Positions 58,501-64,000 of a stretch of 64,000 bases of DNA are shown one piece after another; within the stretch, counting starts at the first letter, position 1; each line of letters starts with the position of its first letter. The stretch comes from Heliocidaris tuberculata. Lineage: Eukaryota; Echinodermata; Echinoidea; Camarodonta; Echinometridae. The notes beneath the pieces were generated by a model. The model saw only the letters and a program-made list of their open reading frames with translations. It was not told the origin of the DNA and made no database searches. Location: contig CM046842.1 in NCBI GenBank assembly GCA_025618425.1, positions 21,273,875 through 21,337,874 on the forward strand. The letters run 5' to 3'. The position numbers and the translations under genes were made by a program.

Positions 58501-59853
58501 GCAAACCAATCATGTTGGCGATTTTTGCAAATAAAGAATTTCCACCAATTAAAAAGCATTCCGTTGTGCCAGTTGCGCTTCAAATATTTTGTGGCATATA
58601 ACCTTTATGAATCTTGACTTGCGAAATTTGTGAAAAAAAAATTTTTCCTTATTTTTTTTGTTTTGTTTATTTTTGTTGTTGTTTTTTTTTAGACTGTAAT
58701 ATTTTTGGTACAGAATTCTGTACAACAGTCAAAAGTGGTGGAAATGACGTTTAACCCTTTCAAGACAATTGACCACATTTTGTGGTTTGGCTCAATAACT
58801 TTTGATTCAGAGCTCTAAAAAATATACCAGATGCATGAGTAGAAAGAGCAAAAATTTCTACACACATTGTTACCATTTTTGTTGCATTACCATATTGCGT
58901 TTGATGCAAGGAATTTTAAAAAGGAGAATAAGCTTGAAAATCCTTAAATTGGCAACACATTGAGAGGTTCAAAATCACTGTTTTTATCAAAATTGGCAAT
59001 TTTTTTCAACTTTCGACTAAGCTTCTAATGATGCATATTGTTTTCAAAGACATTACATTTTGTTAGAACCGTGTAGCACTAAAAGAAAAATATTATTGTT
59101 GCCAATTTGAAGAACAAAATGTGATCAATTTACCCCTTAAATAATTCCTGTCCTGAAAGGGTTAACAATAAATGATTTTTTCTTTTAATTCTCTCTTTCT
59201 CTCTCTGTCTTTCTTTCTCTTATCCTTATGAAAGGGCACAAGCACACTGACTTAGTCTTGAACCTGGGACTTTCCATTTTCCAAGATAATTTCACCATGG
59301 GATGCGACTGCACTTTCTGTCTGATTATCTGAAGGCATACAGTGCGACGCAAACATGTTTTTGTTTTAATGTGGTGATGATATTAGCTCGATTTATTTTG
59401 ATATTTGAAGGAGAATATTCAATGGGAAATACAACATTATATTGTACGTCATGTAGAGATGTCGTGGTAGAGTGGTTTAAACACTCGATTGGGGATGCGA
59501 AAGTCGTGGGTTCGAACCCCGTTATGGCACTAGTGTCCTTTGGCAAAACATTCATCTACGTTTGCCCAGGTGTTCAATGGGAGCCGGTGGGAATGCTGTG
59601 AGCACTGAAATCGGTATTCTAGCTAGATCCGGGGTACAGTAATATAGGAGCGCCTTGAGCACCTTGGGTGGTGGATGTGAGCGCTATAAAAATATTCAAT
59701 ATTATTTTTGTTATTTTTTTCTTCTTTCCTTTCCTTTGATTTGACAGGCTGAAGACTCTTCACCTGTATGGCGTAAAAGGACTTAGGAACCTCGGTATAC
59801 TGAAGGTACAGTATCCATGCATAGAGTACCTGGAGAAAGGGAGGCAGACATGA
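36897..59853 (+). CDS. F-box/leucine-rich-repeat protein gene, whole CDS (11 coding exons, 1637 aa)
   Basis: The exons join with consistent phases into 4914 coding bases. Residues 1-1213 are polar, Ser/Arg/Pro-rich and probably disordered. An F-box follows at about 1247-1290 (LSIWQLLPDEILLHIFSYLP to DDSLW), then about 9-10 Cys-type LRRs to the end (motifs such as LNGCQSVSDQCL, LKGCKELRDSSV, LDVSGCRKVGNEGM). In known FBXL proteins the F-box binds SKP1 and the LRRs bind substrate in an SCF ubiquitin ligase, so that role is inferred here. The very long N-terminal extension is unusual: most FBXL proteins have 400-800 residues. I could not assign an orthologue. The start ATG at 36897 is the first after the acceptor. 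Exon-tail copies in introns and 3' region are listed separately. Confidence 0.9.
41055..41131 (+). CDS. F-box/LRR gene exon 2
   Basis: Acceptor TTTTTCTTTTTCCAG; encodes DGTVSRVLDGRGSATVPPL, then TLQLIQD; donor GTGAGC; phase 1 to 0. A short linker before the F-box. Confidence 0.85.
41681..41831 (+). CDS. F-box/LRR gene exon 3: F-box
   Basis: Acceptor TTTTTCTTAG; donor GTAAGT at 41832, phase 1. It encodes the F-box: SIWQLLPDEILLHIFSYLPQ, then MLVTCALTCQRFHRIAMDD. The LPxEIxxxIFxYL and the C-R-x-x-W pattern (Trp completed by exon 4) are the family hallmarks. Confidence 0.95.
41897..42326. mobile_element. MITE in intron 3 (GAGGCCTGTACATCATCCGC ends)
   Basis: The left end CATTGAGGCCTGTACATCAT and the right end GATGTACAGGTCTCAATAAG are inverted copies. 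A partial second copy lies at 51057-51200 in intron 7. Non-coding. Confidence 0.7.
42423..42583 (+). CDS. F-box/LRR gene exon 4
   Basis: Acceptor TTTTTTTTCCATTTCAG; donor GTAGGT; phase 1 to 0. Encodes the F-box end and first LRR: WRTIRLENRDLTDFYLTHIG, then VSLTLHKCRGNLVTENGL. Confidence 0.92.
42584..45256. other. intron 4, no gene seen
   Basis: AT-rich intron with an A-run at 43061-43080, ACATGTAC repeats near 43170-43200 and a GAAAA repeat near 44915-44940. No additional exon with LRR-like coding was recognised. Confidence 0.6.
45257..45408 (+). CDS. F-box/LRR gene exon 5 (source of the copied cassettes)
   Basis: Acceptor TTTTTTTTTTTTCAG; donor GTAACA at 45409, phase 0 to 2. Encodes ELNITGCSKGELQGDSILL, then the LRR CYNLSSLDASWCAVTDNGLS. 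Its last 84 bases begin after an internal TCTCCAG and equal one LRR. This segment was copied downstream. Confidence 0.92.
45483..45566 (+). repeat. LRR exon cassette copy 1 (open, with splice sites)
   Basis: 84 bp homologous to the 3' part of exon 5. Preceded by ATGTCTCCAG and followed by GTAAGTG. Read in the phase left by exon 5 it has no stop: CYNLSSLDPSWCFITDNGLS, then AILDGCPL. Inclusion would add 28 residues, one LRR, without changing frame. Confidence 0.7.
45649..45732 (+). repeat. LRR exon cassette copy 2 (open, with splice sites)
   Basis: 84 bp, preceded by GTGTCTCTAG and followed by GTAACA as in exon 5. Reads CYSLISLDTSWCAVTDNGLS, then AILDGCPR, phase 2-2, no stop. Closest of the copies to exon 5. 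Confidence 0.7.
45750..46233. mobile_element. TTAA-flanked MITE between exon cassettes
   Basis: 484 bp with exact inverted ends AGGGATTGATTAACTTT and AAAGTTAATCAATCCCT, and TTAA at 45746-45749 and 46234-46237. Immediately right of it, AGGGATTGATCAACTATGCC repeats the left end, as if a second element were truncated there. Confidence 0.75.
46325..46404 (+). repeat. LRR exon cassette copy 3 (decayed)
   Basis: 80 bp after ACGTCTCCAG, with deletions relative to the 84-bp cassette. The frame is broken although GTATAA follows at the donor position. Confidence 0.65.
46470..46557 (+). repeat. LRR exon cassette copy 4 (decayed)
   Basis: After ATGTCTCCAG the homology GCCTGAGCTCCTTGGATG is clear. In-frame stops follow and the donor is lost. 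Confidence 0.6.
46867..46947 (+). CDS. F-box/LRR gene exon 6 (one LRR, 27 aa)
   Basis: Acceptor TTGTTTTCTTTACAG; donor GTAAGA; 81 bp, phase 2-2. Encodes LETICLNGCQSVSDQCLRQI, then VNKYGP. A symmetrical single-LRR exon like the duplicated cassettes. Confidence 0.92.
47929..48040 (+). CDS. F-box/LRR gene exon 7
   Basis: Acceptor TTTTTTTTATTTTTAG; donor GTATTG; phase 2 to 0. Encodes LEVLELCGCFSLSPETLIHL, then LVTLNIAQCYK. Confidence 0.9.
48235..49630. repeat. 1.4-kb foldback (long imperfect palindrome) in intron 7
   Basis: Outer arms 48238-48690 and 49205-49625 are inverted copies (landmarks ATTAGCATA, AAGTTGTCTTTC, AACCTC, TACTGTT). Inner arms 48700-48790 and 49085-49180 are also inverted. 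The motif CCAGGAAATTGTAGGTCC recurs in both orientations. Non-coding. Confidence 0.7.
50154..50400. repeat. ATTGCTCCgCC motif array, left
   Basis: About ten copies of CAATTGCTCC-type units spaced 15-40 bp. An array in the opposite orientation lies at 51880-52020, suggesting subterminal repeats of one element of about 1.9 kb. Confidence 0.6.
50640..50702. repeat. (CCCT)n, C-run and (CT)n tract
   Basis: CCCT repeats, a C-run of about 16 and CT repeats in intron 7. Confidence 0.9.
51057..51200 (+). mobile_element. partial copy of the intron-3 MITE
   Basis: Shares ATGTCTCATTGAGGCCTGTA and AGGGTATCAAAAACAG with 41897-42326; the right terminus is missing. Confidence 0.6.
51490..51665. repeat. GCCTTGGCCTTG minisatellite
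   Basis: Irregular units of GCCTTG(G/A), with variants TGCCTTGGCC and GAGGGTTCAAG, about 175 bp. Confidence 0.75.
51880..52020. repeat. GGCGGAGCAAatgt motif array, right
   Basis: About seven copies of GGAGCAA, several as GGGCGGAGCAAATGT: the reverse orientation of the units at 50154-50400. Confidence 0.6.
52418..53800. mobile_element. 1.4-kb inverted-repeat element with GACAGGACGGAA motifs
   Basis: Ends GGGTCTGAGCCAAAAGT and ACTTTTGGCTCAGACCC, flanked by TTTT. Inside, CGACAGGACGGAA or close variants occur about six times in both orientations. No transposase. It sits in intron 7, about 220 bp before exon 8. Confidence 0.7.
54023..54228 (+). CDS. F-box/LRR gene exon 8
   Basis: Acceptor TTTCATGTTATAG after a 6-kb intron; donor GTAAGG; phase 0 to 2. 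Encodes ITDDCVASVAPKFQSLQHWH, KELRDSSVKKIARHCKQLR and ITDVSLIEIATYLNSI, about 2.5 LRRs. Its last 60 bases recur at 55910-55975. Confidence 0.92.
55078..55881 (-). mobile_element. piggyBac-like MITE, inverted copy with nested SINE
   Basis: Left TTAA at 55074-55077, then CCCTTTCAGGACAG; right end CAATTGTCTCCAAAGGG with a degenerate TTAA. Without the SINE at 55214-55609 it matches the other copies in length. Confidence 0.75.
55214..55609 (+). mobile_element. tRNA-derived SINE with conserved central domain
   Basis: tRNA-like head with TGGCTCAGTCGG (A box) and GTGGGTTCGAATCC (B box), a central part with CGGATAGGACGTTAAATGGA and GCACGTTAAGAACCCAC, and an (ATA)n tail. The centre resembles the deeply conserved SINE domain described in many eumetazoans (Nin-DC type); this is from memory of the consensus and needs alignment. 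Confidence 0.8.
55910..55975 (+). repeat. copy of the exon 8 3' end with its donor
   Basis: CATATCACTGATGTGTCACT to CAGCATAAGGTAAGG repeats the last 60 bases of exon 8 plus the donor with few changes. No acceptor precedes it, so it is not an evident exon. Confidence 0.75.
56461..56577 (+). CDS. F-box/LRR gene exon 9
   Basis: Acceptor TTTTTGCCTTTGTAG; donor GTAAAG; 117 bp, phase 2-2. Encodes SLDVSGCRKVGNEGMRCLAT, then CCPYLEKVGLSST. Confidence 0.92.
56700..56860 (-). mobile_element. tRNA-derived SINE fragment
   Basis: Minus strand: GTGGTCCAGTGGTTTAAGGC (A-box region) and GGCGTTCGATCCCC (B box), then AAGACATTTTAT at the tail. A 19-C run lies next to it at 56890-56908. Confidence 0.65.
57617..57727 (+). 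CDS. F-box/LRR gene exon 10
   Basis: Acceptor TATTTTTCTTTCAG; donor GTAAGT; 111 bp, phase 2-2. Encodes SLASYASQTLMELKLNCCRE, then ITEASIIRLLKHCK. Confidence 0.92.
57940..58097. mobile_element. MITE related to 15078-15222
   Basis: Inverted ends CAGCCCTGTTTCATTAAA and TTTTATGAAATGGGGCAC with internal TTGTTATCAATAACAAG palindromes and CAATCAGATGCAAG. Confidence 0.65.
58231..58383. mobile_element. 153-bp TA-flanked MITE
   Basis: Ends CAGTGCATCCCAGAA and TTCTGGGATGCACTG-like, with TA at 58229-58230 and 58384-58385. Inverted similarity runs on through AAAGGGTTATTGTGACCACA. The TA target fits the mariner/Tc1 group. Confidence 0.75.
58755..59161 (+). mobile_element. piggyBac-like MITE, complete copy
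   Basis: 407 bp between TTAA at 58751-58754 and 59162-59165; ends CCCTTTCAAGACAA and CTGTCCTGAAAGGG; intron 10. Confidence 0.8.
59455..59705 (+). mobile_element. tRNA-derived SINE in intron 10
   Basis: Head GTCGTGGTAGAGTGGTTTAA and GTGGGTTCGAACCCC, body with CCAGGTGTTCAATGGG and GAGCGCCTTGAGCACC, tail GCGCTATAAAAAT. It ends just before the acceptor tract of exon 11. Confidence 0.75.
59748..59853 (+). CDS. F-box/LRR gene terminal exon 11
   Basis: Acceptor TTTCCTTTGATTTGACAG; encodes LKTLHLYGVKGLRNLGILK, then YPCIEYLEKGRQT and TGA at 59851-59853. Copied with its stop at 60239-60351. Confidence 0.92.
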
Positions 59854-59942
59854 ATGGCATCATCAAGCATCTTGGTACATGTAGCTACACCATCAGGCAC
59901 CTCAGTAGTTACACCATCAGGCATCCAGTTAGCCATTAGTAG

Positions 59943-60235
59943 AGGTGTTGTGGTCTAGCGGATAAGTCACCGGACTGAGGATCACAAGGTACAGGGTTTT
60001 AATCCCAGTCCGGCACTAAAGTCTTTTTGCATTAATCTACATTTACTACTCTTGGCCATGTAGCAAAAGGGAACTGGTATGAATTTATTCCTTGAAGCTT
60101 CAGCGCCTTCATTAGGGCAGCTAAGCTGAGCCAGGTGATAATCCAAAGCTCTATGGATGCGCATAGAGATATTGATAAATACAGTATGTGTGCGCTTTAC
60201 AAGAACTGCATATTATGATTATAATTACTTGGAGA
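59943..60235 (+). mobile_element. tRNA-derived SINE in the 3' UTR region
   Basis: Head GTTGTGGTCTAGCGGATAAG and GGGTTTTAATCCC, body ending GTGTGCGCTTTACAAGAAC. It lies between the stop of exon 11 and its copy. Confidence 0.7.
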
Positions 60236-60238
60236 ATG

Positions 60239-60351
60239 TACCTGATGTGGAAGGACTTGCGAACCTGGGAATACTGAAGCCAGAGTATCCATGCATGGAG
60301 TACCTGGTGAAAAGAAGGCAGACATGAATCACATCATCAAACACTTAGGTA
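60239..60351 (+). repeat. copy of terminal exon 11 including its stop
   Basis: Reads GLANLGILKPEYPCMEYLVK, then RRQT and TGA; the homology continues past the stop (ATCA(C)ATCATCAA). Still open, but no clear acceptor precedes it. Confidence 0.75.
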
Positions 60352-60450
60352 GCTTAGTGAAAAGCTGTGGCATGCAAAATGCACAATTGCTGAAAATCAT
60401 GATTTTATGGCGTAATAGTAGAACCCTGTAATTAGGACATGGAGCTGTTA

Positions 60451-60466
60451 AATAAACAATAATAAA
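60451..60466 (+). terminator. candidate polyadenylation signals of the F-box/LRR gene
   Basis: Two AATAAA hexamers at 60451-60456 and 60461-60466, about 600 bp after the stop. Other AATAAA occur near 61334 and 63494, so the true site is uncertain. Confidence 0.4.
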
Positions 60467-60659
60467 TGCTATGAAAACTGTCATTCAGTTATTTCTAAAT
60501 ACAGCTTTTAGTTCATTGATATCTCAAACAATTATGGCTTTCGCTTTCTGGATGCATTTTTTTGTACCACTACATTGCGCTAATTAAGCTACCTTAGGTA
60601 GCTACACCATCAGGCACATATTCACGTATTGAATGTTCTTCATTATGTACAATACATAT

Positions 60660-61827
60660 GTGACCCGGCACCACGAAACCACCAAAAAGTCGCAAAAAAT
60701 AATTTTTCTGATTTTATCATATTTGGATAGAACAAAGTCTCAGCTTCAAAATGATACATGACTCATTATAATTGAAACTTTCTAACCCTTTTAAATTCAG
60801 CGAATGAAAGGAGCTGTAAGAGAGGTTTGCTGGTATTAAATAGGGAGGAAATGAGCTCTAAAGTTGAGGCATATTCAAGCGTGCGGAGTAAGAAAACAAG
60901 AGACAAAATCAGTAGAGAACGAGTCAGAAGGCCATAGCACCTACTATGAATGAATTGTCGGATTAGGTTGATATTTGGTAGGAGTGTTAAACATACTTTA
61001 TTCATTCTATTGCCAAGGCTTCAAATTGTGAACTTTAGTCATTCGAAAGTTATTATGATGCAAATGAGAGTATTCTAATGGGAGATTAAGCTCACCTCCG
61101 TGGCCTGACACCTGCACTAGACAATGCCTGTTCACTCCATTTGGATGTCTTTCTTTGTTCCCTGTTATGTAATACTGGTTTGTTACCTTGTAGTCCTTCT
61201 GATATCATACATTGAACTTGTAATTTAGCCTATAATTAACTTAGATAGGACCTTCTCTTTTTCTTTTTCACAATGATTAACCTATGTAATTTGTTTTACA
61301 TAGAACTTACATACTCTTTCCTTGCTCACGTGAATAAACTTGATCGTTCATTAGCAACAAAATCTTTTTTCAGACTCTGTTTCGTCATCGAAATGGAACT
61401 TAAAACTGCTCTGTAATTTGCTTTCGCGACTATTGATGAACTGTAATATCAGTATGATGAGATTGCTGAGAGTTTATTCTTTCTAACAGTATAAAAATCA
61501 TTAGGGAAAAGGTAATTTAACACCCGTGAGATTGCAGTGATTTTATGAGGGTGAGCTGTACCGAGTAAACAAAAAAATCATACAGGAAGGCGAAGAATTA
61601 GGAAGGCGAAGAATTAGGAAGAAACCGAAGCTGTGCGAAAAACTGTTAAAAACTCATCTTCTACTGCGTTTTAAGCTTCCAGATTTTGATATAAGGTACA
61701 GAAAAGAAAGATCTTTCAGAAAAAACAAAAATCCTAAAATCGAATTTTCCAACCCAAATTTCCATTTCAGCTGTTTACACAAAATCGCGGCTTGCGACTT
61801 TTTTGTGGTTTTGTGGTGCCAGGTCAC
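60660..61827. mobile_element. 1.17-kb inverted-repeat element (GTGACCCGGCACCAC ends)
   Basis: Left GTGACCCGGCACCACGAAAC and right GTTTTGTGGTGCCAGGTCAC are inverted, extending through AAAAAGTCGCAA, about 38 bp. The flanks are ATAT on both sides. No transposase frame. Confidence 0.7.
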
Positions 61828-62184
61828 ATATATAAAGGTTGACGCTGCAAGGTACATGTACCTGTTCGTCAAAATCTTATAAATTTGGTATCTAGGCTAA
61901 AAAATCATTGCGCAAGAAAAAAAAAATCATCCCTGAACATATTGCAGCACACTTTCGGGGGGGGGGGGGATTCTGTCCCCTCTTTGGGTTTTTCAGGGTT
62001 ATACCACATTATCAATCTCCTTGATGGCCACAAGAACCTTGTGCACATTTTATGATGTACTGTACGAGCAGTATGAACCTAGGTATACTTCAGATGCAGT
62101 AGCTTTGCATAAGGCACTTCAGAGAAGTTGCTTTCCTGCAAAACTCATTTGCATATTCAGAAATGTTAAGGAGATGTTGTGGCT

Positions 62185-62380
62185 TTGTGGCTTAGTGGCT
62201 CAATAACTTAACTATCAATCTAGAGGTTCAAAAGGACCATTGTCCTTTGGCAAGATTATAAATCTACATGTGCCACACTTTAACCGTGTGGGGTAAATGG
62301 GTACCTGGTAGAAAGAAGTACCTAAAACATTTGATAGCTAAAGCTTAGGGCAGTTCCAGTGCAGGTTGCAATGCACAGCA
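62185..62380 (+). mobile_element. degenerate tRNA-derived SINE
   Basis: GTGGCTTAGTGGCTCAATAA and AGAGGTTCAAAAGG recall A and B boxes; the body GGTAAATGGGTACCTGGTAG matches SINE sequence at 21.7 kb (inverse). Confidence 0.55.
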
Positions 62381-62404
62381 GAGTACATTCACTTTAATAG
62401 CAGT

Positions 62405-62492
62405 GCTGTAGGACTCGAGTCCCTATTTCTCGGGACTCGGACTCAGACTCGGACTCGAGCCACAAGGACTCGGTCTCGGACTCAGCCTGACC
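62405..62492. repeat. (GGACTC)n minisatellite
   Basis: Irregular GGACTC/GGACTCG units. Confidence 0.8.
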
Positions 62493-62799
62493 AATGGTGA
62501 CTTGTGACTTGGGCGAAAATCGGGCTGAGACCGGCAACGAGACCAGTAATTTTTTCCGTTTTCAGCTTTTAGTTTTAGCTCAAAAATTACCCCAGGGCAC
62601 GCAAAAAACTATTTTCGCGCACCTTGCTCGATTGAGCGATATTTTGAACATGAACTTAACATCGATTACCATAACCGTACGAGAATGTGCCCAAATAGAC
62701 GTTAAGATTAGTTGTTTTATGCTCGTATACACTCATTATACACGTATGACACAGACAAGTATTGAAATTGATATTGACCATTTGGAGATGGATTAATCT

Positions 62800-64000
62800 A
62801 TAACACACGTTTCCCCATAGATCGCAGCCTGGGATATCTTGCAATATGGGCAGTCTCTAACAGATTACTATTCCACTTGTATTTCAAGCCAGTATTATGA
62901 ACTACAGTTTTAATCTTCTATCTTTTTACTTGCAACCTATGTTCCTGTGGCAAAACGTAAAATGCGGCAAAAAGTCAAAGTTAGCAATTTATAATTTTTG
63001 GCTGTGTCAAACGGTTTTATTAGGGTTGGGTCATTCCATGAGGTTGGGTAAAAAATTGTGACTGTGTCCATGTAACGCTGGTATGAGATCTTCTATTACA
63101 CATGGGAGATGAAATCATCTGTTGAAGATTGTTTTGCAGTGAATATGTACATAGTAGTGCCCAGCCAGAATCATTCCTGTTTCAGTTGGTACTCTTTTAA
63201 AGCTTTGCTTAAAATGCATTTCTTTTTTTACCACCATTACATGGACATCACATTATATAACATCACTTACAATTTTGGCCTACCATATTGATTCACCACG
63301 AAGCTAGAGTACTTTTCAGCATAAGTGGCTGCTTTTTGTGCTAAACTCAATTTAGCAAACATTTTTATGGTTAATAGGAGACATAGTTCCTGACTTCTGG
63401 TATGTCACAAAAATTGCCCCAACCCCATTAAATGACCCATATGCAATGATTTACTGCCTAACTTTCTGCCAAAGATTTTGTAAAAGCCTGTAAATAAAAT
63501 ATAGATATTTAGGCAGGGAATGTTCTTGCTCTTTTTTAATTCAATGATTGTGTTTTTCTTTTTGAAAAAAAAAAGAGATTAATAATAATGATAACAATGG
63601 AAATAACATTTAGAAAAGAAAAAAATTACTCATATTAATAATGGAAAAAAGGTACTTTTTGATACATACCCAGTGTCAGCTGTGTAAATGAAAATACCTT
63701 TTTTTATTTGTAAATACATGTAACACTTGTTTAGAAATTAAATTTTATATTGGATGCATGTAGTGTGAAGTATCATTTTCAGAAAGGTAAAAACGTAAAT
63801 AGATCATTGTTCAGTATAGAGAAATCATGACAAAAATGTAATTTCATATTTGTTTCCTTTTTCATCATGTTTAGTCTTGAATTTCAAATGTCTTTCTAAT
63901 TCAGAATGTATTCAGTATATCTAAGGTGTATTTATATGATATGTAATATAACATGATATTTAGCATAACGTTTCATTTTCCCATGAGTGCAAACTAGCGC
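62800..64000. other. no gene seen
   Basis: AT-rich sequence with many stops in all frames; it could be a distal 3' UTR or intergenic. No repeats of note. Confidence 0.5.

Overview
This window looks like nuclear DNA of a marine invertebrate, most probably a deuterostome such as a sea urchin. The evidence is spliced genes with GT/AG introns of 1-6 kb, AT-rich DNA full of ACATGTAC-type repeats, long G and C homopolymers, tRNA-derived SINEs, several non-LTR retrotransposons and many short inverted-repeat transposons. There are no bacterial-style operons. The species is inferred, not proven.

Layout. 1-4066: a nearly intact LINE (endonuclease plus reverse transcriptase) with one frameshift, one nonsense codon and a (CATTGT)n tail. 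4.1-10.4 kb: no convincing gene, but a 1.9-kb inverted-repeat transposon filled by a 42-bp pyrimidine minisatellite. 10.4-12.1 kb: three small plus-strand exons, all phase 0, for a tyrosine-motif tail; two are a duplicated 29-residue cassette and the third ends with YYVNTN and a stop. 14.7-18.5 kb: four phase-0 exons that join into a predicted protein of about 230 residues. It has a short N-terminus, one membrane span, juxtamembrane cysteines, an RPLPPLP SH3 ligand, three YxN sites and two YxxM sites. This is the architecture of vertebrate transmembrane adaptors such as LAT, and it is the most interesting prediction here.

18.5-36.8 kb: repeat-rich DNA with a minus-strand LINE fragment, nested palindromes, hAT-like and other inverted-repeat elements, a decayed plus-strand LINE and a degenerate tandem repeat of about 165 bp. 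A possible promoter and 5' noncoding exon lie near 25.93-26.11 kb.

36.87-59.85 kb: the main gene. Eleven coding exons, all consistent in phase, encode a predicted 1637-residue F-box/leucine-rich-repeat protein. A single 3.6-kb exon encodes about 1213 disordered residues with recurring RPxSA motifs. The following exons encode the F-box and the C-terminal LRRs, so the protein is likely a substrate receptor of an SCF ubiquitin ligase. Exon ends have been copied locally at three places: four copies after exon 5 (two still open, in phase and with splice sites), one after exon 8, and one of the terminal exon in the 3' region. 59.9-64 kb holds the 3' flank, SINEs and another inverted-repeat element.

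Exon boundaries were read by eye from splice dinucleotides, reading frame and phase. No transcript or homology search was available.
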